Source: QAMH01 sp964435565 (GTDB taxonomy: Bacteria > Actinomycetota > Coriobacteriia > Coriobacteriales > QAMH01). From it: DNA of 64,000 nt. The notes under the pieces were generated by a model. That model had not been told where the DNA came from. It saw only the letters and a program-made list of their open reading frames with translations, and searched no databases. This document shows, in pieces, positions 51,124 through 59,828 of this stretch (position 1 is the stretch's first letter; each line of letters begins with the position of its first letter). Location of the stretch: the NCBI GenBank assembly GCA_964435565.1, contig CAYSZR010000001.1:8902-72901 (forward strand). The letters are read 5' to 3'. Position numbers and translations under genes: made by a program.

Positions 51124-52034
51124 TCTGCCACCAGTTTCTTTCCGAGTTTTCTTCCAAGGACGCGCGCTGTAAGGTTAAATATCAAAACGCATATCATCAG
51201 AACTGCAGCTGAGCCATTTGAGACAGCGTCAAGATCGGGTACAACACCTTCAGAATTTATCTTCCATATATGTACGGCAAGGGTTTCGGCAGGTCGCCAG
51301 ATATTAAGTGGGCAGCTTGGATTTGTTAGATCGAGGCAGGTGAAGTCGAGCAAGGGCGCTGACTGGCCTGCCGTATATATGAGCGCCGCCGCTTCGCCGA
51401 AGACTCTTCCTGCGGACAGGATGACGCCCGTGACTATGGCAGGCATAGCGCAGGGCAGCAGAATGTGGACGGTCGTTTCCCAGCGGGTGAGTCCGAGCGC
51501 GAGTGCCGCGTCGCGTTGCGTTTGCGGAACGGATTCAAGCGCCTGTTGTATCACGCGCACGAGAAGAGGGATATTGAATATAGTGAGCGTGAGCGATCCC
51601 GAAAGTATCGAGAACCCCCACCCGAAATAGATTACGAAGAGAAGGAATCCGAAAAGCCCAACGACGATGGATGGAAGAGAGCTCAGGACCTCGATAATGG
51701 TCTTTATTGCATGCGTCAGGGTGTTTTCTGGCGCGTATTCTGTCAGAAAGATTGCGGCTCCAAGTGACAGAGGCAGTGAAATGACAAGTGTGAGTACGAG
51801 CATGTAAAAGGAATTGAAGAGCTCGGGGCCGATGCCGCCGCCTTCCTTGAACTGTTCGGGCTTTCCTGTTAAAAACGCTGGATCGAAGGCTTTAGCGGCA
51901 CCGCTTATGATGATATAGGCGATGATGGAGACCAATAATATAAAGATAACCACGACGGCTGCCGTCAGTGCAGCTGTTGCTAGATGGTCACGTCGACGCG
52001 CAACAATAACCTGTTCAGCGATATTCTTAGACAT
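51120..52034 (-). CDS. pstA: Phosphate ABC transporter permease PstA
   Basis: 304 residues, six membrane helices (first 17-45, last about 272-292 before GRKLGKKLVAE). The permease EAA loop (ALGLTRWETTVHILLPCAMPA) and GRVFGEAAALIYTAG are typical. Start behind CGGAGGTGAAGC. Its 5' end overlaps the pstC reading frame by 55 bp, unusual for this pair (see pstC). Confidence 0.93.
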   Translation of the reverse strand: MSKNIAEQVIVARRRDHLATAALTAAVVVIFILLVSIIAYIIISGAAKAFDPAFLTGKPEQFKEGGGIGPELFNSFYMLVLTLVISLPLSLGAAIFLTEYAPENTLTHAIKTIIEVLSSLPSIVVGLFGFLLFVIYFGWGFSILSGSLTLTIFNIPLLVRVIQQALESVPQTQRDAALALGLTRWETTVHILLPCAMPAIVTGVILSAGRVFGEAAALIYTAGQSAPLLDFTCLDLTNPSCPLNIWRPAETLAVHIWKINSEGVVPDLDAVSNGSAAVLMICVLIFNLTARVLGRKLGKKLVAE

Positions 52035-52882
52035 GCTTCACCTCCGTGTTGGTTTTCATCGGCGCCCAGCACTTTCACCGCTTCGTTACCCATGCTCATG
52101 GTGAGGATTGAGGTGAGTGTCGAGGCTGCCTGAGTGAGTGAAGAGGGAATGATTGGCGCGTTGCCGATGACCATCTGCACTGCAAGGGCTTCGCCGAATG
52201 CACGAGCCATGCCCAAGATGATTCCCGTGAGGATGCCTGGGGTTGCGGCCCTGAGAACGATATGCCATATGTTTTGCCAGCGCGTGCCTCCGAGCGCAGC
52301 CGATGACATGCGATAGGAGGCGGGGATAGCTTCAAGTGCATCGATGATGAGTGATGTGACTGTGGGCAAAATCATTATTGCGAGGACGAGGGATCCCGCG
52401 AGTATGCCGTACCCGGTCGAATCAGACCACGATCTGATCCAAGGAACGAGTAGAGTGAGTCCCGCTAAGCCAAAGACAACTGAAGGGATGCCTACAAGAA
52501 GTTCGAGAGTCGGGCGAAAGAAACGTTTTCCGAATTTCGGATTGATTTCTACAGTAAAAATAGCAGAGCTGATGGCAAGTGGTACCACGAATAGGCATGA
52601 CAGAATCGTGATGGAAAACGAACCGAAGATCATCGGCAATGACCCCATGGCGGGAGCGCCGTTAGCATCCGTCATATGGGGATTCCAGGTATCGCTTGTG
52701 AGAAACGCAACTGGATCGATGCCGTCAACCATGAAGGTTGCGAGGCCCCTTTGCGCGACCATCATCACGAGGGCGATGACGATGGTAATGACAATCGCCA
52801 CGCAAGCCCCCGTGATGCCTTTGCCGATGTGTTCAAGCTTGCTCTTTGCAAGATGATTGGCGCTAGATTCATTCATGGTCAT
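51980..52882 (-). CDS. pstC: Phosphate ABC transporter permease PstC, apparently lacking the last membrane helix
   Basis: 300 residues; five helices are clear (about 18-45, 78-108, 130-155, 165-190, 210-245), with the EAA loop ALGGTRWQNIWHIVLRAATPG and MARAFGEALAVQMVIG. PstC normally has a sixth helix after the LTSILTMSMG segment. Here that segment is followed by a hydrophilic, Arg-rich tail read out of frame over the pstA start region. A small deletion that removed the last helix and stop would explain this. Activity is therefore uncertain. Starts 3 bp after pstS. Confidence 0.85.
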   Translation of the reverse strand: MTMNESSANHLAKSKLEHIGKGITGACVAIVITIVIALVMMVAQRGLATFMVDGIDPVAFLTSDTWNPHMTDANGAPAMGSLPMIFGSFSITILSCLFVVPLAISSAIFTVEINPKFGKRFFRPTLELLVGIPSVVFGLAGLTLLVPWIRSWSDSTGYGILAGSLVLAIMILPTVTSLIIDALEAIPASYRMSSAALGGTRWQNIWHIVLRAATPGILTGIILGMARAFGEALAVQMVIGNAPIIPSSLTQAASTLTSILTMSMGNEAVKVLGADENQHGGEACLRISLNRLLLRVDVTI

Positions 52883-52885
52883 GTT

Positions 52886-53821
52886 TTATAGATTCTTGAT
52901 CGCGCCGCTTGCGTCCTTCTCGACCTTCATCGACTTGATGGCGATGTAGCCGTTTTTGGAAACAAGGGAACCCTGTACGTCATCACTCATCATGTAGTCG
53001 ATGAAAGACTGGGTTGCTGTATCGGGGCTTGCCGAGGTGTACATATGCTCGTAGGACCAGATCTTCCAGCTGTTGGTTTCAACGTTTTCTGCCGAAGGTT
53101 TTATATTATCGACGGAAAGCGTCTTGAACTTTGAGTTGTCGAAGTACGAAAACGCAAGGTAGGATATAGAGCCAGGGGTTTCTGCCACCATCTTGGCGAC
53201 GGTTCCCGAAGAATCCTGTTCCTGCGGTTTGAAAGTCGACGGTGCCTGTTCGCCGCCAAGTACTGCGCTTTCGAATGTCGCTCGAGTGCCTGAACCAGCT
53301 GCTCGATTGATGACGGTTATTGGTTCATCGGCGCCGCCGATTTCCTTCCAGTTCGTGATCTTACCGGTGAATATGCCTTTTAGGTTTTCCATCGAGATGT
53401 TGTCGATGGCTACACTGCTGTTTACGACAGGACCCATGCCAACGACAGCGACGCGGTTATCTTTTATCTTTGACAGTGCAGATGTGTCTTTGAGTTTTGT
53501 TTCTGCAAAAACATCTGAGTTGCCGATTTGGACTGAACCGGCTGCTATCTGCGTGATGCCTTGGCCTGATCCGCCACCTTGGACGGTGATTTGCACGTTC
53601 TTGTTCTGTTGTCCATATTGCTCGCCTGCAGCTTCGACTAAGGGCTGAAGTGCGGTAGAACCAACTATCGTGACAGATCCGCTTATATCTTTTTTCGCGC
53701 TCGATGACGCGCTCGAACCGCCGCATCCTGAAAGCCCGAGTGCGACTAGCATGCCAGTTGCTACGGCACCGATAACGAGCACTCTAAGTAATTGTTTCAC
53801 AGTCTTTCTTTCCAAGTTCAT
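52886..53821 (-). CDS. pstS: Phosphate-binding lipoprotein PstS
   Basis: 311 residues: signal peptide with lipobox LGLSGC (Cys about 33), Ser-rich spacer, then periplasmic-binding-protein type II fold with SGSVTIVGSTALQPL, VQGGGSGQGITQIAAG, NRAAGSGTRATFE and AYFDNSKF-like segment; these line the phosphate site. Start follows CAGGGAGAAAAA. It sits second in the run, after a pstB copy. Confidence 0.94.
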   Translation of the reverse strand: MNLERKTVKQLLRVLVIGAVATGMLVALGLSGCGGSSASSSAKKDISGSVTIVGSTALQPLVEAAGEQYGQQNKNVQITVQGGGSGQGITQIAAGSVQIGNSDVFAETKLKDTSALSKIKDNRVAVVGMGPVVNSSVAIDNISMENLKGIFTGKITNWKEIGGADEPITVINRAAGSGTRATFESAVLGGEQAPSTFKPQEQDSSGTVAKMVAETPGSISYLAFSYFDNSKFKTLSVDNIKPSAENVETNSWKIWSYEHMYTSASPDTATQSFIDYMMSDDVQGSLVSKNGYIAIKSMKVEKDASGAIKNL

Positions 53822-53880
53822 TTTTTCTCCCTGAATTAGTTCCCTATTTTTTATATACAGGCCATACCGAATATGCTGGT

Positions 53881-54654
53881 CTAGCCGAATCTCCCTGTGA
53901 TGTAGTCCTCGGTGCGCTTGTCTTTTGGATTTGAGAAGAGCTCCTCGGTTTGTCCGTGTTCGATTAGGGTGGCGGGAGCCTCCATGGACTCACGGAGCAT
54001 GAATATCGTTTCGTCAGAAATACGCGTAGCCTGCTGCATGTTGTGTGTGACGACAACGATGGTCATGTGCTTCTTGAGTTGGCTCACGGTCTCTTCGATT
54101 TGATTGGTTGAGATAGGGTCAAGGGCGGAGCAGGGCTCGTCCATAAGCAACACTTCGGGATTGGTTGCAAGAGCGCGGGCAATACAGAGCCTTTGCTGTT
54201 GGCCGCCAGAAAGTCCGCATGCTGGCTTTTTCAGATCATCTTTAACTTCACTCCAAAGGGCAGCGCGACCTAAGCATCGGGCAACGAGCGCGTCAAGTTC
54301 GCTTCCGCGCAGATTGCCGCGAAGTCGTGGTCCATAGGCAACGTTATCATAAATGGATAAGGGGAAAACGGCCGGTTGTTGAAAAACCATGCCTACGCGC
54401 ATGCGCAGTTCGATTGGATCGGTCTCCCCGTTGTAGATGGACTCATCGTCAAGCTTGATATCCCCGCCTACCGTAACGCCCTCAATCATGTCGTTCATTC
54501 GGTTGAGGCAGCGTAGAAGTGTGGACTTTCCACATCCCGAAGGCCCGATGAGTGATGTCACCTTATGGGGGGCGATATTTACGCGCACGCCAGCAACGGC
54601 CGTTTCGCCCGAATAGGCAACCGATACATCCTCTAAGTGAAAACTTCCCTGCAC
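53881..54654 (-). CDS. pstB: Phosphate ABC transporter ATPase, first copy
   Basis: 257 residues: Walker A GPSGCGKSTLLRCL, VFQQPAVFPLSIYDNV, signature LSGGQQQRLCIARAL, Walker B VLLMDEPCSALDP, VVTHNMQQATRIS. Differs from the second copy in the Q-loop region (QQPAVFPL versus QKPNPFRK). It starts the minus-strand pst-phoU-ppx run; its 59-bp gap to pstS is the only wide gap in the run, so pstS may have its own regulation. Confidence 0.94.
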   Translation of the reverse strand: MQGSFHLEDVSVAYSGETAVAGVRVNIAPHKVTSLIGPSGCGKSTLLRCLNRMNDMIEGVTVGGDIKLDDESIYNGETDPIELRMRVGMVFQQPAVFPLSIYDNVAYGPRLRGNLRGSELDALVARCLGRAALWSEVKDDLKKPACGLSGGQQQRLCIARALATNPEVLLMDEPCSALDPISTNQIEETVSQLKKHMTIVVVTHNMQQATRISDETIFMLRESMEAPATLIEHGQTEELFSNPKDKRTEDYITGRFG

Positions 54655-54931
54655 GTGCTCTCCTTATTCGATCTGTCATTTGAGGCAAATCGTAGGAGTG
54701 CGAGGAGGACGAGTGGTTACATCGATGAAAACTCATGTGTCATCAATGTGAAAAGAAAATACCCGATAGAGAGGGTTTGCAAAAAGTTTACATATGCGCT
54801 GACGATGTTACGCGGAGTTCACCACTGGCGCATCGCAACACAATATCGTAGATGCGGGAACCCGCTCTCCTGGTGTGCGGGTTTCCGCCCCGAAACCAGG
54901 GATGCCAGGGTAGTCGGAGATGTGGATACAG
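54655..54931. promoter_or_regulatory. Divergent control region between pstB and pit
   Basis: On the plus strand TTTGCA (54776-54781) and TTTACA (54787-54792) lie 11 bp apart, resembling the TT(A/T)ACA direct repeats bound by PhoP of Bacillus. Nearer to pit are two overlapping hairpins: GGAACCCGC / GCGGGTTTCC, and CCTGGT / ACCAGG enclosing the second arm (about 54856-54900). This could form alternative leader structures. A PhoP/PhoR-like pair is encoded 1.2 kb away. Confidence 0.4.
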
Positions 54932-55978
54932 ATGATCAGCTTCAGCATGTTTTTGGGAGCGCTGCTCACCAACCCCGTTCTGTTTATTATTACGCTGCTT
55001 GTCGTAGGGACCATCTTCGTCAATGGGGCCACAGACGCTTCAAACGCTATCGCGACTGCCATAGGGACGCGATCCATCAATGCGAATCTTGCTATCGCGA
55101 TGGGGGCGGTATGCAATTTCGTCGGTCTTATAGTCATGACCTATCTTTCAACAGCCGTAGCAGATACGATTTCGAAGATGGTGAACTTCAATGGCGACAG
55201 TCATATGGCTTTGCTCGCTTTGGCTGCAGCTATGGTCTCCATCATTGTATGGGGTGTGGTCGCCTGGGCGTTTGGCATCCCGACGAGTCAAAGCCATTCT
55301 CTTATCGCTGGGCTTACCGGGGCCGCCATCGCCGTCCAAGGCGGTCTTGGCGGTATCAACTTCTCCGAGTGGGTCAAGGTCATCTACGGTCTTGCGCTTT
55401 CGACGTTTCTCGGCTTTGGCCTTGGATGGGGAATCTCCAAGTTTATTCCGTATCTGTTTGGGAGGGTGAAACGCTCGACAGCGCAAAAGGTGTTCGGTCC
55501 AGCCAATGTTGTGGCGGCCGTGTTCTTGGCATTTATGCATGGCGCGCAAGATGGACAGAAGTTCCTTTCCATAGCCATGCTTGGCGTTGCGCTTGCCTTA
55601 GGGATGGATGGTGCGTACGGCGATTATCCGCTCTGGATCATGGCGCTTTGCGCGGTTGCAATGGCGGTGGGGTCTGCTGCCGGCGGAAAACGCATTATCA
55701 AGTCAGTTGCCATGGACATGGTCAAGCTTGAGAAGTATCAGGGCTTTTCGGCATCGCTTGCTGCAGGGGTATGTTTGCTGCTCGCTACTCTTACGGGCAT
55801 TCCGGTGTCGACGACCCATACGAAAACGACTGCCATCATGGGGGTGGGGGCAGCCAAGCACCTGCGTGCCGTGAAATGGAACCTTGCCGGCAACATGGTG
55901 CTCACCTGGGTATTTACCTTTCCGTGCTGTGGGGCGATTGGCTATCTTCTTGCCGTTCTCTTCATGGCGTTTCTCTGA
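54932..55978 (+). CDS. pit: PiT-family inorganic phosphate transporter
   Basis: About 348 residues, some ten membrane helices, with duplicated PiT signatures: FVNGATDASNAIATAIGTRS near the N-terminus and FMHGAQDGQKFLSIA in the second half. It is a low-affinity, ion-coupled phosphate carrier. ATG 54920 and ATG 54932 are both possible; GGAG at 54916-54919 favours the latter. It is divergent from the high-affinity Pst operon and is followed by the PhoP/PhoR-like pair. Confidence 0.92.
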   Translation: MISFSMFLGALLTNPVLFIITLLVVGTIFVNGATDASNAIATAIGTRSINANLAIAMGAVCNFVGLIVMTYLSTAVADTISKMVNFNGDSHMALLALAAAMVSIIVWGVVAWAFGIPTSQSHSLIAGLTGAAIAVQGGLGGINFSEWVKVIYGLALSTFLGFGLGWGISKFIPYLFGRVKRSTAQKVFGPANVVAAVFLAFMHGAQDGQKFLSIAMLGVALALGMDGAYGDYPLWIMALCAVAMAVGSAAGGKRIIKSVAMDMVKLEKYQGFSASLAAGVCLLLATLTGIPVSTTHTKTTAIMGVGAAKHLRAVKWNLAGNMVLTWVFTFPCCGAIGYLLAVLFMAFL

Positions 55979-56074
55979 TACGCGAAAATATGACCGAGGT
56001 TTGTTAACTAATTGTGAAATAGGACATATAGATGCAAAATCGGTGCATGATGGAAAAATCAGGAGGGATGGACC

Positions 56075-56770
56075 ATGCCCAGCATCTTGTTGGTTGAAGA
56101 TGATCAGACCATTCGGTTGACCGTAGAATTTGCGCTCACCAAAGCAGGCTATGCCGTCACCGCAGTAGAAGATGGCGTCAAGGCGCTTCAGGCTGCGCGC
56201 CAGATATCTCCCGATCTGATTGTCCTTGACTTGATGCTGCCGGGAAAATCTGGTCTCGAAGTGGCGCGTGATCTGCGTGACCAAGGGGATGACGTTCCTA
56301 TTATCATGGTGACCGCCCTCGATCGCGAACAGGACAAGATCGCAGGTCTCGATGCAGGCGCAGACGATTACGTCACCAAGCCGTTTTCAACTGAAGAGCT
56401 GCTTGCTCGGATACGTGCGAATATACGGCGTGCGGGAGGATCGGGATCGCATATTGGCAGTGTTGAGGCTGGCGAGCTCACTATTGATATCAACGCAATG
56501 CGCGTGTTGATTAATGGAGAGCCGGTTGATTTGCGCAGCAAGGAATATGCCCTGCTTGCCGCTATGGCAATGCGTCCTGGCGCGTTATGCACGCGGCAAT
56601 GGCTTGCACATGAAGTATGGGGCGAAGAGTTTCTTTCAACCTCGCGGACTATTGATACTCATGTGCGCCGTATCCGCAAGGCGATAGATCAAGATGGATG
56701 GACCTATATACAGACGGCACATGGCATGGGTTATCGTTTTGAGGCACAAAGGTCGGGAGACGAGCAATGA
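56075..56770 (+). CDS. phoP: OmpR/PhoP-type response regulator
   Basis: 231 residues: receiver domain with EDD (8-10), phospho-acceptor Asp52 in VLDLMLPGKSG, TALDREQD, Lys in YVTKPFS; then winged helix (about 135-228) with LRSKEYALLAAM and TIDTHVRRIRKAI. Start behind CAGGAGGGATGGACC. The context (pit, pst operon, phoU) points to the phosphate regulator. Overlaps the kinase by 4 bp. Confidence 0.88.
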   Translation: MPSILLVEDDQTIRLTVEFALTKAGYAVTAVEDGVKALQAARQISPDLIVLDLMLPGKSGLEVARDLRDQGDDVPIIMVTALDREQDKIAGLDAGADDYVTKPFSTEELLARIRANIRRAGGSGSHIGSVEAGELTIDINAMRVLINGEPVDLRSKEYALLAAMAMRPGALCTRQWLAHEVWGEEFLSTSRTIDTHVRRIRKAIDQDGWTYIQTAHGMGYRFEAQRSGDEQ

Positions 56771-58059
56771 GGCCTAGAAAGGCGGGCAACTGGCGCGCAT
56801 GGCTCATTGGTGGTTATGTCATCATCGTCGTCCTGCTTGCGGCATTATGGGGATGGTCGCTCTTTTCCCCTATAGACGAAGCCGAAAAGGACCAGCAATT
56901 CGAAAACCTCACCGCGTTGGCGCATGTCGATTCAGTCGCACTTAAGAATATGGAATGCGATGCAAAAAGCGCGGTGGCCGAACTTGCCACTGGAGACGAT
57001 ATGCGCGTTACGCTTATCGGCATGGATGGCATCGTGTTGGCGGATAGTATCACCGAATCCTCGAGCATGGAAAACCACTCCGAACGCCCAGAGGTCCAAG
57101 CGGCGCTTGTCGGACAGATCGGGTATGACCAGCGCCATTCAAGTACGGAAGGCGTTGACTATCTCTATGTCGCCATGCCTGCTAGTTTTGGCGGGAATGC
57201 CGTGGTCTTGCGTGTTTCGATGCCGCTTTCAGAGGTGCATACCCTGGCCAAGGATTTTCGTAATACGGGGCTTGTGCTGCTTGCCGCCGCTGTTCTGCTC
57301 TCGCTGCTTATAGCATGGCGTGTTTTCTCGAAGGCATCCGAACCGGTGAATCAACTTGAGACAGTACGTACCGATTTCGTCGCAAACGCAAGCCATGAAC
57401 TCAAGACGCCTGTGGCGGGCATTAAGTTGCTCTCCGAATCAATCAGTCAGGCACACCGTGATGGGGATGGAGAGGCCGTTAAGCTTTTTTCTGATAGGCT
57501 CGGCAAGGAATCGGCGCGCCTTGAACATCTGGTTTACAGCCTTCTTGATCTTTCGAGGCTTGAAGACGAGCATCGCAAGGGACTGACAGATGAAACATGC
57601 GATATGCGTTCGGCTGTTGCCACATCGTTCGAGGGATATGTATCCAAGGCGGGCGAGAAGGGACTCTTCTACGAGCTGCATGATGATATGCCCGCGGATG
57701 CCGAATGCCGCGTGAACTTGTCGCCTGCTGATGCTTCGCTTATCGTCGACAATCTTATCGAAAACGCTATCAGCTATACCGAAAGCGGGGGTGTGACTGT
57801 GGCGTTGCGCATGAAGGGCAGAGAGGCGCTTCTCTCGGTTGCGGACACTGGTATCGGTATAGCTCAAGGCGAACAAGAACGTATTTTCGAGCGCTTTTAT
57901 CGTATCGATAAAGCTCGATCGCGTGACATGGGCGGCACGGGGCTGGGGCTTTCGCTCGTCCGACACGCTGTCGATAGGGGATGGGGCACGATCAGGATCG
58001 AAAGTGGTCTTGGTGAGGGAACAACCTTTACAGTCTTATTGCCGCTCGCGGGAGATTAG
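56767..58059 (+). CDS. phoR: PhoR-like sensor histidine kinase
   Basis: 430 residues: membrane helix about 12-33, an extracytoplasmic domain (about 35-165, PAS-like, with GVDYLYVAMP), second helix about 168-190. Then HisKA with His about 210 (ANASHELKTPVAGIK), and HATPase (IVDNLIENAISYTESGG, ADTGIGIAQGEQERIFERF, GTGLGLSLV). No cytoplasmic PAS or clear HAMP domain is visible. Probably phosphate-controlled via PhoU/Pst, from neighbours. Confidence 0.87.
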   Translation: MRPRKAGNWRAWLIGGYVIIVVLLAALWGWSLFSPIDEAEKDQQFENLTALAHVDSVALKNMECDAKSAVAELATGDDMRVTLIGMDGIVLADSITESSSMENHSERPEVQAALVGQIGYDQRHSSTEGVDYLYVAMPASFGGNAVVLRVSMPLSEVHTLAKDFRNTGLVLLAAAVLLSLLIAWRVFSKASEPVNQLETVRTDFVANASHELKTPVAGIKLLSESISQAHRDGDGEAVKLFSDRLGKESARLEHLVYSLLDLSRLEDEHRKGLTDETCDMRSAVATSFEGYVSKAGEKGLFYELHDDMPADAECRVNLSPADASLIVDNLIENAISYTESGGVTVALRMKGREALLSVADTGIGIAQGEQERIFERFYRIDKARSRDMGGTGLGLSLVRHAVDRGWGTIRIESGLGEGTTFTVLLPLAGD

Positions 58060-58165
58060 TGAGGCGAAGGATCGGGAAACTCCGGGTGCCCATATACGCG
58101 CAGCCAGGTCTATAATGTCTACTTAAACAGTCGGCATTAAATTACGAAGACCGGAGGCATACGAT

Positions 58166-58597
58166 ATGCAGGTGTCCACGAAAGGGCGTTATGCCCTGCG
58201 CTTCCTGCTCGACCTTGCCCGACATGCGAGTGACGGTGACATTCCGCTTAAGGATGTCGCGGCACGACAGGATATTTCGAAGAAGTATCTGGAACGCATC
58301 GCTGCATTGCTTGCGCCGTCTGGCATGATGCGCGTGACGAGGGGCGCATATGGGGGATACCGGCTCGCAAAGGATCCTACTGACATTACGGTAGCCGATG
58401 TTCTACGTGTGACAGAGGGAAGCCTCGCTCCTATTCCGTGTCTCGATAATGACCCACAAGGATGCGAGCGTCGCGTGGGTTGCACGACGCTTAAGATGTG
58501 GCAGGGCCTTGACCAGGCGGTGGAAGCTTATCTTTCTGGGATAACGCTGCAGGACATGATTGATGACTTTGCACCAGCGCCCGAGTACTTCATCTGA
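58166..58597 (+). CDS. Rrf2-family regulator with IscR-like cysteines
   Basis: 143 residues: N-terminal winged helix (MQVSTKGRYALRFLLDLA, ISKKYLERIAALL, RGAYGGYRLAKDP). Then three Cys at C-x7-C-x5-C (PCLDNDPQGCERRVGCTT, about residues 92-106), close to the C-x5-C-x5-C [2Fe-2S] site of IscR. It directly precedes cysK. Rrf2 proteins next to cysK are usually CymR-like cysteine regulators, which lack such a Cys set. Start behind CCGGAGGCATACGAT. Confidence 0.88.
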   Translation: MQVSTKGRYALRFLLDLARHASDGDIPLKDVAARQDISKKYLERIAALLAPSGMMRVTRGAYGGYRLAKDPTDITVADVLRVTEGSLAPIPCLDNDPQGCERRVGCTTLKMWQGLDQAVEAYLSGITLQDMIDDFAPAPEYFI

Positions 58598-58672
58598 CGC
58601 CGAGGTGCTGGGGAGCATACGTGCCGTGACTCGGCCGCATCAAGATTCAAAGCGAGTTATGAAAAAACTGAA

Positions 58673-58742
58673 TTGACAGTGCATGGTACAAGGCGTAAAG
58701 TTGCTATCAATAAAAACCTACCAAACCGATAGACAAAGTAGG
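58673..58742 (+). promoter_or_regulatory. cysK promoter with candidate Rrf2 operator
   Basis: -35 TTGACA (58673-58678), 17-bp spacer, -10 TAAAGT (58696-58701). Starting 15 bp further is CCTAC (58717) ... GTAGG (58742), a 26-bp imperfect inverted repeat with CCAAACCGATAG inside, placed over the start of transcription where a repressor would block. The gene for a suitable Rrf2 regulator lies just upstream. Confidence 0.65.
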
Positions 58743-58761
58743 AAAAAAGAAAGGATAAGAA

Positions 58762-59676
58762 ATGGGCATTTATAGGAGCATCGACCAGCTTGTTGGCAAT
58801 ACGCCGCTTCTCGATGTTACAAGGGCGTTTGGCACGGCGGGCAATGTTATCGGCAAAATCGAATACTTCAATCCCATTGGGTCGGCTAAGGATCGTATCG
58901 CTGTTGCAATGCTCGATGATGCGGAGGAAAGGGGCCTTATCGAAAAGGGCGCCACCATCATTGAGCCTACAAGTGGCAATACCGGCATTGCGCTTGCTGC
59001 TATTGCCGCGTCGCGAGGGTACAAGATAATTCTGACCATGCCCGAGACTATGTCTATCGAACGTCGCAAGCTGGCGGCAGGTTATGGTGCCCAAATCGTT
59101 CTCACTTCGGGCGCAGATGGCATGAAAGGCGCGATTGCGAAAGCGGAAGAGATCGCCAGCGGGACTCCAGGATCCTTTATTCCCTCTCAATTCACCAATC
59201 CATCAAATCCAGCCATTCATGAAAGGACGACAGGTCCAGAGATCTGGCGCGATACTGAGGGGCATGTTGACGCCCTCGTTGCTGGCGTGGGTACAGGCGG
59301 TACGCTTTCAGGCGCGGGTAAATACTTGAAGTCCCAGAATCCCGATCTTAAAGTTTTTGCTGTCGAGCCTGCATCATCGCCAGTGCTTTCAACTGGCAAA
59401 GGCGGACCTCATAAGATTCAGGGTATTGGAGCGGGCTTTGTCCCCGAAACGCTTGATACGAGTGTCTATGATGAGATCATCACAGTCGCCAATGAAGATG
59501 CGTTCGATTACAGCAGGAAAGTGAGCGAGCTTGGCTTGCTCGTCGGCATATCCGCTGGCGCCGCGTTGAAGGCTGCGGCCGAGGTTGCAGCGCGCCCTGA
59601 ATACACTGGCAAAAATATCGTGGTGATTTTGCCTGATAGCGGGGAACGTTATCTGTCGACTGCGCTTTTCGACTAA
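58762..59676 (+). CDS. cysK: Cysteine synthase A (O-acetylserine sulfhydrylase)
   Basis: 304 residues of PLP fold II: GNTPLLDVTRAF, PLP Lys in NPIGSAKDRIA (about Lys 42), EPTSGNTGIALA, GVGTGGTLSGAGKYLK and GIGAGFVPETLD. It makes cysteine from O-acetylserine and sulfide. Start follows AAAGGATAAGAA. It has its own strong promoter and a candidate operator, and is followed by a stem-loop. Confidence 0.96.
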   Translation: MGIYRSIDQLVGNTPLLDVTRAFGTAGNVIGKIEYFNPIGSAKDRIAVAMLDDAEERGLIEKGATIIEPTSGNTGIALAAIAASRGYKIILTMPETMSIERRKLAAGYGAQIVLTSGADGMKGAIAKAEEIASGTPGSFIPSQFTNPSNPAIHERTTGPEIWRDTEGHVDALVAGVGTGGTLSGAGKYLKSQNPDLKVFAVEPASSPVLSTGKGGPHKIQGIGAGFVPETLDTSVYDEIITVANEDAFDYSRKVSELGLLVGISAGAALKAAAEVAARPEYTGKNIVVILPDSGERYLSTALFD

Positions 59677-59677
59677 A

Positions 59678-59701
59678 AGAGGCTTGAAAAATCAAGCCTC
59701 T
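59678..59701 (-). terminator. Stem-loop between cysK and tRNA-Gly, terminator on the minus strand
   Basis: AGAGGCTTGA/TCAAGCCTCT, perfect 10-bp stem; a TTTTAG tail exists on the minus strand, so it mainly serves tRNA-Gly. Confidence 0.8.
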
Positions 59702-59713
59702 GACCTTGCGTAT

Positions 59714-59788
59714 TGGAGCGGGTGACGGGACTCGAACCCGCGGATACCAGCTTGGGAAGCTGGGGCCTTACCACTTGGCTACACCCGC
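59714..59788 (-). tRNA. tRNA-Gly (anticodon CCC)
   Basis: 75 nt with encoded CCA: acceptor GCGGGTG/CACCCGC with discriminator T, anticodon stem CCAGC/GCTGG around TTCCCAA, T-arm GCGGGTTCGAGTCCCGT. Reads GGG. Confidence 0.95.
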
Positions 59789-59828
59789 TTTTTGCGTGAG
59801 GGCATTCTAGCACATACAGCGCAATGCT

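Noticed and set aside
54637..55731. A 364-codon plus-strand frame over the pit region
   Set aside because: Low-complexity, Arg/Trp/Cys-rich translation without domains, in a different frame from the clear PiT transporter; a shadow.
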